Shown here piece by piece: positions 1 to 5,654 of a stretch of DNA of 5,917 nucleotides. The first letter of the stretch is position 1; the number at the start of each line of letters is the position of its first letter. Source of the stretch: Ruminococcus sp. UBA4385. GTDB taxonomy: Bacteria > Bacillota_A > Clostridia > Oscillospirales > Ruminococcaceae. The translations under genes were made by a program, and so were the position numbers. Below the pieces are notes generated by a model, which was not told the DNA's origin, ran no database searches, and saw only the letters and a list, made by a program, of their open reading frames with translations. The stretch spans positions 1 through 5,917 of the forward strand of contig DGRP01000073.1 of NCBI GenBank assembly GCA_002391065.1, read 5' to 3'.

Positions 1-394
1 TGCCCAGCACAAGTGTGTTGTACCTCTCAAACAGCCTCTGCTCAGCGTAAAAGTCGAACAATCCCAGACACTCGAGATGTTCTTTGTTATCTTTTTCTAT
101 GTATTTATATAGCACTTCCGGTGCGTTGCCTGTGAACAGCACCACTGTGCCGCTGTCGATCAATGCCTTCAGCCTGTCACCATAGGGCTTGAGGCATTTT
201 ATTATTTTTTCCTGGCTTCTTTCGGAACAGGCACCCATATATATCATATCGGGGCTGCCTGAAGCAAAGGCAGGTACATCATTCAGCGAGGTGCTGATGA
301 ACTGTGCATCGGGAAGGCATTTTTCCAGATACCTGATGTTGCCAAGATCACCGAAAAGGTTGCACTGTTCAGGATATAGCACTTCGATCTGCAT
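1..394 (-). CDS. gatD: GatD-like glutamine amidotransferase subunit, partial, catalytic Cys replaced
   Basis: In the known system, GatD is the class I glutamine amidotransferase subunit that hydrolyses glutamine and passes ammonia to MurT for amidating D-Glu of lipid II in the cytoplasm. The first 131 residues are visible; the rest, including the expected catalytic His, lies beyond the left edge. Seen: NLFGDLGNIRYL (residues 12-23) matches the family's NLYSDIGNI block, IYMGACSERSQ (51-61) matches the FIGGGSDREQ block, and LGLFDFYAE (110-118) is followed by R124, the likely equivalent of the conserved Arg near 128. The nucleophile block, ICGGYQ in Staphylococcus aureus (Cys94), reads FTGNAP here, so Thr88 replaces Cys. 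The start ATG at 394 is preceded two codons upstream by an in-frame TGA, which makes it the first possible ATG. It overlaps the end of murT by 26 bp, suggesting translational coupling. Family assignment is firm; glutaminase activity is doubtful. Confidence 0.85.
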   Translation of the reverse strand, partial: MQIEVLYPEQCNLFGDLGNIRYLEKCLPDAQFISTSLNDVPAFASGSPDMIYMGACSERSQEKIIKCLKPYGDRLKALIDSGTVVLFTGNAPEVLYKYIEKDNKEHLECLGLFDFYAEQRLFERYNTLVLG

Positions 395-1757
395 TGTTCA
401 TCATTTCCTTTACTTTTGCTTTTACAGTGTCCTTATAGCTATCCATATACATATTAAACAGAATGTAGATGTTTTTGGTATTGCTAAGCTCCAGCAGCTG
501 TGCTGCATCACTTTCAAGCTCGGTGGTTTTTATCTTGTCCTCCGGTACACCTGCTATAAGCAGGCTCAGATGCAGGTCATGGGCACGTTTGCCTGCAATT
601 ATTATCTGCTTGATATTATCCCCGGCAAGCACATCAAAATCGACCTCATAGTACCACGCAGTATTTTCGGAGGATTCCTTTTTGTCAAAAAAGCCGTCCC
701 ACAAAAGTACGACCGATGTGTCGGGGCTATCCTTTACCACGCTGATCGAGCGGGAGCAGGCTATGGGGTTGTATCCTTTTGCCATTATGCACCTGAGAGT
801 GCGCCCGTTGATCTCATCTATCTCATATCTTGACCTGACTACCTCTATCTTTTTGAATGAAGCTCTCAGCTTATCCTCACTCAGTCCGAATGTTCGCAGT
901 GCTGTGATAGCAGCCAAAGCGTTATAAAGACTTATAATGCTTTCACAGGGGACATCATAGTTTTCTCGGACTCCCTTATTCATCAGCGTTATGCTGCTGT
1001 GCCCGTTGCCTGTCCGAACTGCCGATATCATCTCAACATCAGCCTTTGGCGAACAGAAGCTGCACTTTGAACAATGGGCTTTGCCTATATGGTTATAGTG
1101 GAGGTAATCATATTCGAGCGGTGAGCCGCACAGGGGACAAACAGTTATATCATGCACTATGTTGAACGACGGCTGCTCGCCCTCCAGGGGCTGCATTGCG
1201 AAATATGTCCGCTTGTTATCCTTTTTGAGTGATGAACTTATAAGATCGTCTGCGTTGAGAATAAGATGCGTCCTGTCAGGGATACTGCCCTCAAGAATAT
1301 CAAAAATGTACTCAACGTGTGCATTTCTCCTATAGGAGTCACGGGTCAGGTTTGTGGCCACAAGTAGATCAGGCTCAATATATGGGTAGATCTTTGCAGC
1401 GCTGCGCTCATCTATTTCCAAAATGCAGTATTTCTTTTTTGCTTTGCCGGAAAGTGTGCTGTCCTTCAGAAGAGCTGCACTGATACCGGTATCGACATTT
1501 CCGCCGAAGCTGTTATTCGTACAATCATAGCCGTTGTCGGCAAGTATATCGTGAAGCATATTGCTTACGGTAGTTTTGCCGTTAGTGCCTGTTATAGCAA
1601 TTATCTTTTCGGGCTTGTCTATATATTTAAGAAACTGAGGGCAGATCGCAAGCACAACTGACCCCGGAAAATTGGTCGCACGTTTTTTTAGAAGCCTGAG
1701 AACTGCAATACTCATCTTTCCGCATATTATCGAAAAGTAAAAACGTATTGGTTTCAT
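369..1757 (-). CDS. murT: MurT-like Mur ligase family protein (lipid II isoglutaminyl synthase subunit homologue), divergent
   Basis: MurT is the ATP-dependent Mur-ligase-fold subunit that, with GatD, converts D-Glu of lipid II to D-isoglutamine. The 462 aa are slightly longer than typical MurT (about 440). Seen: PGSVVLAICPQ (31-41), P-loop GTNGKTT (57-63), LEIDE (113-117), LNADD (167-171), a four-Cys ribbon CPLC...CSKC (Cys207, 210, 229, 232) around the typical YDYLHYNHIG stretch, YNALAA (278-283), and a C-terminal DUF1727-like domain. Several family signatures are altered. TNxFRDQxDRxGE reads TNLTRDSYRRNAHVE (135-149), KNPAGxN reads KGYNPIACS (327-335), and the ND-x-x-ADGRD-x-SWI-x-D block reads WDGFFDKKESSENTAWYYE (353-371). 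The start ATG at 1757 has an in-frame TAA two codons upstream and a GGAG about 13 bases before it. It is the first gene of an operon with gatD. Best call: a MurT paralogue whose substrate and amide source may differ from the norm. Confidence 0.88.
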   Translation of the reverse strand: MKPIRFYFSIICGKMSIAVLRLLKKRATNFPGSVVLAICPQFLKYIDKPEKIIAITGTNGKTTVSNMLHDILADNGYDCTNNSFGGNVDTGISAALLKDSTLSGKAKKKYCILEIDERSAAKIYPYIEPDLLVATNLTRDSYRRNAHVEYIFDILEGSIPDRTHLILNADDLISSSLKKDNKRTYFAMQPLEGEQPSFNIVHDITVCPLCGSPLEYDYLHYNHIGKAHCSKCSFCSPKADVEMISAVRTGNGHSSITLMNKGVRENYDVPCESIISLYNALAAITALRTFGLSEDKLRASFKKIEVVRSRYEIDEINGRTLRCIMAKGYNPIACSRSISVVKDSPDTSVVLLWDGFFDKKESSENTAWYYEVDFDVLAGDNIKQIIIAGKRAHDLHLSLLIAGVPEDKIKTTELESDAAQLLELSNTKNIYILFNMYMDSYKDTVKAKVKEMMNNADRSAIS

Positions 1758-2037
1758 TAGTTAAGATTTTCTCCATAAATTTGTTTTTATCCATTTTAAC
1801 TATACTACAATATTATGTATATTTCGGCACTAATATATGAACAGATGTATAATTAAGTCGAAGAAGTTGAAAATAAATACTCTGTTTTATGAATGGTCAC
1901 AAATCAAAAAAGGTTAGGGTTAACCTCGTATCGCATAAGGGTGCTTATCCGTTCTTTTCATTCTTGTATTTCTGCTGCTTGATATGCGAAGGAGCGGAGC
2001 CTCCGGCAGACGCAGAGCTCCAGGTGATATTATGGAT
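1758..2037. other. gene-free intergenic stretch with short inverted repeats
   Basis: No convincing gene is seen in this 280-bp stretch upstream of murT. The part nearest murT (1795-1860) is AT-rich and should hold its promoter, but no box pair is close to consensus; the best -10 on the minus strand is TATAGT (complement of 1798-1803), with no good -35. Small inverted repeats are present: AGGTTA-gggt-TAACCT (1911-1926), ATAAG-ggtg-CTTAT (1935-1948) and CGGAG-c-CTCCG (near 1994-2004). None is followed by a clean T run, so they are not called terminators. An AGGTGAT-att-ATG start-like signal at about 2022-2034 leads into a frame that runs through the terminator and is not believed to be a gene. 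Confidence 0.5.
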
Positions 2038-2073
2038 AAAAAAGACGTTCAGCTTTTATGTCTGAACGTCTTT
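2038..2073 (-). terminator. intrinsic terminator of the 272-aa gene, bidirectional-looking
   Basis: A perfect 12-bp stem: AAAGACGTTCAG (2041-2052) pairs with CTGAACGTCTTT (2062-2073) around a 9-base loop. Read on the minus strand, the stem runs into TTTTTT (complement of 2038-2043), 10 bp beyond the stop of the 272-aa gene. On the plus strand it is followed by TTTATTTT-like sequence, so it could also stop rightward transcription, although no rightward gene precedes it. Confidence 0.9.
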
Positions 2074-2083
2074 ATTTTGCCTG

Positions 2084-2902
2084 TCAGATATGCTTTTTCC
2101 AGGATACCATTATGGTTCTGTTTGGATTTGACCAAGGCAAGCAGCGCATTTGTTCGCCTTCCCATTTAGTATCCAGAGGTCCGCATATTTCAGAGAGCTT
2201 CTGAATTATCTGCCGATCATTGTAATGCAGTGCTCCGCTGCGGTCTGTTTCCTCAAAATAGTATTTTACGCCAAGCTTAGGTGCTGCATATCTCAGCCAT
2301 TCACCGTCGGTATCGCAGCTGCCTCCGCAATTGATACCGTAACGAATGCGGAGAAGAAAGTCAACTCTGATTTTTTCACGGAGCAGAAGCTCGGCAAAGG
2401 CACTGTTTTCCGCAAAAATATAGAGGAGCTGCGCTGTGTATGTACCAAGATTGTTTTTACGGCGGCTTTCATCCTTTGAGGTGATCTGAACACTCATGCA
2501 GTATCCTGTACCGTATTTCACTGACGCTTCATTGCAGGCAAGAGATCGGTCAAGCTGAGGAATATCAATATCGACCTTCTTTATACTTAATACCTTTATT
2601 TTTGTATGTTTGTAGTTGAAGTGTATGATACCGCGCACACTGTCATCATATAAATAATCGCCGCTTTTGAGAGTGCCCTCTGATAAGGCTTTCAGTCCCT
2701 TATAATTACAGTCGAAGTATGAATTATGATAGTCTGTAAAGACAAATAGTTGGGGCAAAGGTGCTATATTCCTGATATCATCGCGGGTTGAGACATATTG
2801 TTCGGAAAGGTAAAGCAGAGGGCGAAAATCATCTCCTGCAGACGGATACCAGCATATAGTTTTGTCTTTCAGTATTTCAACAAGCTCTTCGTTGGTGTTC
2901 AT
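2084..2902 (-). CDS. conserved-looking hypothetical protein, 272 aa
   Basis: I do not recognise a function. The protein is soluble, with no signal peptide or membrane segment. Visible blocks are WYPSAGDDFRPLLYLS (18-33), FVFTDYHNSYF (53-63), a charged Lys/Arg stretch in the middle, an aromatic-rich TYTAQLLYIFAENSAFAE (154-171), and RYGINCGGSCDTDGEW (187-202). The WYPSAG-x-DFR and RYG-x-x-CGGS blocks are the sort of dense motif pattern expected of a conserved family; from memory similar blocks recur in uncharacterised gut-bacterial proteins, but that is not verified. The start at 2902 is well supported: GGAG lies 8 bases upstream, and a consensus promoter sits at 2932-2960 with a leader of about 25 nt. 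It ends just before a strong terminator, so it is probably monocistronic. It diverges from the 110-aa gene and shares its promoter region. Confidence 0.85.
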   Translation of the reverse strand: MNTNEELVEILKDKTICWYPSAGDDFRPLLYLSEQYVSTRDDIRNIAPLPQLFVFTDYHNSYFDCNYKGLKALSEGTLKSGDYLYDDSVRGIIHFNYKHTKIKVLSIKKVDIDIPQLDRSLACNEASVKYGTGYCMSVQITSKDESRRKNNLGTYTAQLLYIFAENSAFAELLLREKIRVDFLLRIRYGINCGGSCDTDGEWLRYAAPKLGVKYYFEETDRSGALHYNDRQIIQKLSEICGPLDTKWEGEQMRCLPWSNPNRTIMVSWKKHI

Positions 2903-2931
2903 ATTACAGTCTCCGTAAATGTATTTTGTGC

Positions 2932-2960
2932 ATTATACCACAGATAAAAGCTGATGTCAA
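2932..2960 (-). promoter_or_regulatory. consensus sigma-A promoter of the 272-aa gene
   Basis: On the minus strand, TTGACA (complement of 2955-2960), a 17-bp spacer, and TATAAT (complement of 2932-2937). Both boxes and the spacing are exact consensus. Transcription should begin near 2925, giving a short leader with GGAG before the ATG at 2902. Confidence 0.92.
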
Positions 2961-2971
2961 CACAGTATGAC

Positions 2972-3000
2972 TTGCAAAACACCTGAAAAGGTGGTATAAT
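2972..3000 (+). promoter_or_regulatory. sigma-A promoter of the 110-aa gene
   Basis: TTGCAA (2972-2977), a 17-bp spacer, and TATAAT (2995-3000). The spacer holds an inverted repeat CACCT-gaaa-AGGTG (2980-2993), a possible operator. Transcription would start near 3007, leaving a leader of about 87 nt before the ATG at 3094. Confidence 0.85.
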
Positions 3001-3017
3001 TGACCTGTGAAGCTGTC

Positions 3018-3045
3018 TTGACGGAAAAGGCTCATATTATATAAG
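3018..3045 (+). promoter_or_regulatory. possible second promoter of the 110-aa gene
   Basis: TTGACG (3018-3023), a 16-bp spacer, and TATAAG (3040-3045) lie downstream of the stronger promoter. This would give a shorter leader of about 40 nt. Box quality is moderate, and it may be a chance match in AT-rich DNA. Confidence 0.4.
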
Positions 3046-3093
3046 TGCGGTAATGACCGAAAACTAAATCTGTTACAGAAAGGATAATGACGA

Positions 3094-3426
3094 ATGAATA
3101 ACAGCAAAACTATCGCAGTGATCCTTACACGAAACGGCACAGATTATTCTGATGAAGGAAAGGATTATGTTGCAAATCATCTGAGAGATAATCACAATGC
3201 AGGTCAGATAACGCTTTACGGCGGAAAAACATACAACAAGCCGGGTGTTCTGAAAGATCTGATTGAAAAGAACCTTGAAAACACCTATGTTGTTCTGTCG
3301 CTGACTGAAGATATATACTTCATATCGCCCGAAAACAATGAAAACATTGTCTGTCAGCTTGCAAACGCAGATACAGACGAAACAAGCTGGGAAATCATAA
3401 ACGCTATGTGTGAGCAGGGTGTTTAA
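3094..3426 (+). CDS. small hypothetical protein, 110 aa
   Basis: I do not recognise the family. The product is small, acidic and soluble, with no signal peptide or membrane segment. It opens with a beta-strand-like KTIAVILTRNG (5-15). Later come a charged helix-like DEGKDYVANHLRDNH (20-34), a Gly-rich QITLYGGKTYNKPG (38-51), a helix-like LKDLIEKNLEN (53-63), a second strand TYVVLSLTEDIYFIS (64-78), and an acidic C-terminal helix ending in MCEQGV. The alternating strand/helix pattern suggests a small alpha/beta fold. AGAAAGG lies about 11 bases upstream of the ATG. It is framed by a strong promoter and a terminator, so it is a genuine single-gene unit. A frame on the opposite strand across the same bases lacks these signals. 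Confidence 0.8.
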   Translation: MNNSKTIAVILTRNGTDYSDEGKDYVANHLRDNHNAGQITLYGGKTYNKPGVLKDLIEKNLENTYVVLSLTEDIYFISPENNENIVCQLANADTDETSWEIINAMCEQGV

Positions 3427-3460
3427 TAAAAAAGTCACCATTTAACAAAAAAGTCAACTC

Positions 3461-3491
3461 GGCAGATTCATGGTGCTAATCTGCCTTTTTT
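3461..3491 (+). terminator. intrinsic terminator of the 110-aa gene
   Basis: An 8-bp perfect stem, GGCAGATT (3461-3468) with AATCTGCC (3478-3485), a 9-base loop, then TTTTTT. It lies 35 bp after the stop and immediately before the cls promoter, separating the two transcription units. Confidence 0.9.
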
Positions 3492-3500
3492 GCTGCGTAC

Positions 3501-3529
3501 TTTACAATTAAAACAAAGTGTGATATAAT
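3501..3529 (+). promoter_or_regulatory. extended -10 promoter of cls
   Basis: TTTACA (3501-3506), a 17-bp spacer, and TATAAT (3524-3529), with an extended -10 TG at 3521-3522. Transcription should start near 3536, leaving a leader of about 28 nt. Confidence 0.88.
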
Positions 3530-3563
3530 AAAATATATATGCAAATATAAGGCAGGTGAGAAT

Positions 3564-5183
3564 ATGAGCAGGGCTGCGGACAGCATGAAAAATGTCGGTC
3601 AGAATGTCAAAACCAATGTTATAAACGCCAAGGATAAGATCAAAAAGAAAAAGCCCAAAAAGCTTATCAATATCATATTCTCGCAGAGGACTACCATTAT
3701 CCTTATGCTGCTTTTGCAGTTTGTGTTTATATTTGTGACCTTCCAGACGCTGTATAACCAGTACCCTTATCTGCATATCGCTTTCTCGACGGTTGCCGCA
3801 GTACTGGCTGTATATATCCTTAACACTAATGAGAATCCTGCCTACAAGCTGGCATGGCTGATACCTCTTATCGCTGTGCCTTTGTTTACTACGGTTTTGT
3901 ATGTGATACTCAAAAACCAGTTCCAGACAAGGCCTGTAAGAAAGCTCTATGAAAAGCGATGGAAAACAGCCCGTGAAAACCTCAGGACTGACGATGACCT
4001 CATGGAGGAGATACGTGAGCACCACCCAAGAAAGCACAAGCTTGCAAGCTATGTTGACAAATACGGAGGCTTTCCTGCCTGCAGGAATACAGATGTGACC
4101 TATTTCCCTCTCGGTGAGGACAAGTTCGAGGCTATGCTCCGTGAGCTCAAAAAGGCTGAGAAGTTCATATTTATGGAGTACTTCATCATTGATGACGGAG
4201 AGATGTGGCAGGAGATCGTTGAGATACTGCTTGAAAAGGTGTCGCAGGGTGTCGAGATAAGGCTTCTGTATGACGGAATGGGCTCGCAGTTTACATTGCC
4301 GTTCAGGTACAAGAAAAAGCTTTCGGAAAAGGGAGTTCAGTGTCGGGTATTCAATCCGTTCCGACCCTTCCTTTCAACTATTCAGAACAACCGTGACCAC
4401 CGCAAGATACTTGTCATTGACGGCAAGGTAGCTTTCAGCGGAGGTATCAACATTGCTGATGAATACATCAACCGTATAGACCGTTTCGGTCACTGGAAGG
4501 ACACCGCAGTTATGCTGAGGGGTGACGGAGTATGGAATTTCACGGTTATGTTTCTGCACATGTGGGACGTTGTCTCAAACACCGAGGACGATTATGAAAA
4601 ATACAAGGTTGACTGTCCTGCCTGCAATGCAAAGGGATTTGTTATACCATACGGAGACTCACCGCTTGACACCGAGAACGTAGGCGAGCTTGTCTACATG
4701 GACATGATCAACGATGCGAAGGACTACGTTTATATTTCAACACCGTATCTTATTCCCGATAACGAAATGCTCACAACGCTGGATTTTGCTGCAAAGTCGG
4801 GAGTAGATGTACGCATAATCACTCCCGAGATACCCGATAAGAGGTATGTAAGCTGTATCACCCGTTCATATCATAAGGACCTGCTTGCAATGGGAGTGAG
4901 GGTATACGAATACAAGGGCGGCTTCAACCATGCGAAGCAGTGTCTTTGCGATGACAAGTCGGCAGTAGTGGGAACCATCAACTTTGACTACAGGAGCTTT
5001 TATCTGCATTTTGAGTGTGCGACCTTCATGCATGAGAGTGACTGTATCAAGGACATAAGGGCAGACTTTGACGATCTGTTTGAGAACAAGTGCAAAGAGA
5101 TCACAGCAGATGACATCAACAGCCGCAGCCCTATAGAGAAGTTCATGGCCGTGATCCTCCGAACGATAGCACCGCTGCTGTGA
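3564..5183 (+). CDS. cls: cardiolipin synthase (phospholipase D family)
   Basis: This membrane enzyme condenses two phosphatidylglycerol molecules into cardiolipin and glycerol. At 539 aa it is a little longer than typical Cls (about 480-510). A Lys-rich, possibly amphipathic N-terminal tail (1-41) precedes three hydrophobic segments (about 42-64, 70-88 and 93-117); the last two match the usual Cls N-terminal pair, and the first is extra. Two complete PLD motifs follow: HRKILVID (His279, Lys281, Asp286) followed by GGINIADEY, and HAKQCLCD (His456, Lys458, Asp463) followed by GTINFDYRS. YISTPYLIPD (390-399) is a typical Cls block between them. A CPAC pair (Cys351, Cys354) lies in the inter-repeat linker. 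AGGTGA (3554-3559) precedes the ATG at 3564. It has its own promoter; no intrinsic terminator follows directly, and the first good one is at 5655. All expected catalytic residues are present. Confidence 0.95.
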   Translation: MSRAADSMKNVGQNVKTNVINAKDKIKKKKPKKLINIIFSQRTTIILMLLLQFVFIFVTFQTLYNQYPYLHIAFSTVAAVLAVYILNTNENPAYKLAWLIPLIAVPLFTTVLYVILKNQFQTRPVRKLYEKRWKTARENLRTDDDLMEEIREHHPRKHKLASYVDKYGGFPACRNTDVTYFPLGEDKFEAMLRELKKAEKFIFMEYFIIDDGEMWQEIVEILLEKVSQGVEIRLLYDGMGSQFTLPFRYKKKLSEKGVQCRVFNPFRPFLSTIQNNRDHRKILVIDGKVAFSGGINIADEYINRIDRFGHWKDTAVMLRGDGVWNFTVMFLHMWDVVSNTEDDYEKYKVDCPACNAKGFVIPYGDSPLDTENVGELVYMDMINDAKDYVYISTPYLIPDNEMLTTLDFAAKSGVDVRIITPEIPDKRYVSCITRSYHKDLLAMGVRVYEYKGGFNHAKQCLCDDKSAVVGTINFDYRSFYLHFECATFMHESDCIKDIRADFDDLFENKCKEITADDINSRSPIEKFMAVILRTIAPLL

Positions 5184-5239
5184 CGTGTGATGTGTGATGT
5201 GTGATATTATGATTTTTCAAACTGTAGGGTTGCACAAAA
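5177..5239 (+). repeat. direct repeat, copy 1, overlapping the cls stop codon
   Basis: GCTGTGA (5177-5183, including the cls stop) leads into three tandem GTGTGAT units (5185-5205), an AT-rich spacer, and CAAACTGTAGGGTTGCACAA plus AA (5218-5239). The same series recurs at 5368-5423. Confidence 0.9.
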
Positions 5240-5315
5240 CAGAAAGTTTGTTTTTGTTGATACTGCACTAACTATTTCCGCGTTCAAGGTCTGTGAAGCC
5301 AAAGCAAAGGTACGG

Positions 5316-5369
5316 CGCGTATTGGTGCAGGGTTTTCCCTGCCGCGTATTGGTGCAGGGTTTTCCCTGC
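5316..5369 (+). repeat. perfect tandem pair of a 27-bp unit
   Basis: The units at 5316-5342 and 5343-5369 are identical. Each begins CGCGTATTGGT and ends in a hairpin GCAGGG-tttt-CCCTGC. No T run follows either hairpin, so they are not classic terminators. Confidence 0.95.
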
Positions 5370-5423
5370 TGTGATGTGTGATGTGTGATATTTCATTTTT
5401 TCAAACTGTAGGGTTGCACAAAA
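5368..5423 (+). repeat. direct repeat, copy 2
   Basis: GCTGTGAT, two further GTGTGAT units (5376-5389), an AT-rich spacer, then the same 22-base CAAACTGTAGGG...CACAAAA core at 5402-5423. It differs from copy 1 by one fewer heptamer and small changes in the spacer. It begins at the end of the second 27-bp unit. Confidence 0.9.
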
Positions 5424-5448
5424 ATCTCTGTTGAAAATTGTGCAAACA

Positions 5449-5475
5449 GCAGGGAAAACCCTGCACCAATACGCG
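5449..5475 (-). repeat. inverted third copy of the 27-bp unit
   Basis: These 27 bases are the exact reverse complement of the units at 5316-5342 and 5343-5369. Together with those it can form a long stem inside the 5265-5526 inverted repeat. Confidence 0.95.
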
Positions 5476-5587
5476 TCATAGTTTAGCTTAGGCTTCTATT
5501 GCCTTGAACGCGGAAATAGTTAGTGCGAAACTATGCCTCGTCAGGTCTGGACATTACGTCCAGACAGCCTCGGCTGGGTTAAGGAGG

Positions 5588-5604
5588 ATAGGGCTTCGCC
5601 CTAT
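5588..5604. repeat. hairpin with TTC loop
   Basis: ATAGGGC (5588-5594) pairs with GCCCTAT (5598-5604) around TTC. On the minus strand this is a GC-GAA-GC mini-hairpin, the same core as at 5729-5743 and 5803-5821. Confidence 0.8.
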
Positions 5605-5654
5605 GTACCCACTGGGGCTGGCGCCCATGGATCCATTTTAACATAGCATATATA

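Larger units (their letters stand above)
2932..3000. promoter_or_regulatory. mirror-symmetric divergent promoter region
   Basis: ATTATACCAC (2932-2941) and GTGGTATAAT (2991-3000) are a perfect 10-bp inverted repeat containing both -10 boxes. The two -35 boxes (2955-2960 and 2972-2977) are also equidistant from the centre near 2966, leaving 11 bp between them. The two promoters face each other's back symmetrically, so a regulator recognising one -10 flank could act on both genes. The symmetry is seen directly; co-regulation is inference. Confidence 0.7.
5265..5526. repeat. inverted-repeat element with perfect 25-bp arms
   Basis: The arm at 5265-5289 (GCACTAACTATTTCCGCGTT then CAAGG) is exactly complementary to 5502-5526. 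The match extends inward with about six mismatches to 5305 and 5486 (41-nt arms). The interior holds two 27-bp tandem units, a direct repeat copy, and an inverted 27-bp unit. No transposase is present, so at most this is a non-autonomous, MITE-like unit. Confidence 0.85.

Noticed and set aside
189..833. Plus-strand open frame opposite murT and gatD
   Set aside because: It is a shadow of two well-supported minus-strand genes and shows no recognisable protein motif.
1911..1948. Terminator, riboswitch or tRNA upstream of murT
   Set aside because: Only 5-6-bp stems without a following T run; no T-loop or known riboswitch core could be recognised.
1984..2169. Plus-strand open frame with an internal AGGTGAT-att-ATG start-like signal
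   Set aside because: It runs through the 12-bp-stem terminator and into the antisense of the 272-aa gene, so coding is unlikely.
3073..3441. Minus-strand open frame opposite the 110-aa gene
   Set aside because: The plus-strand gene has a promoter, ribosome binding site and terminator; the opposite frame has none and gives a Cys/Phe/Ile-rich shadow-like product.
3468..4037. Minus-strand open frame opposite the start of cls
   Set aside because: It overlaps the cls promoter and membrane region and is a reverse-frame shadow of a clearly identified gene.
5185..5475. CRISPR-like array
   Set aside because: The 27-bp units abut with no spacers, one copy is inverted, and no cas gene is present.
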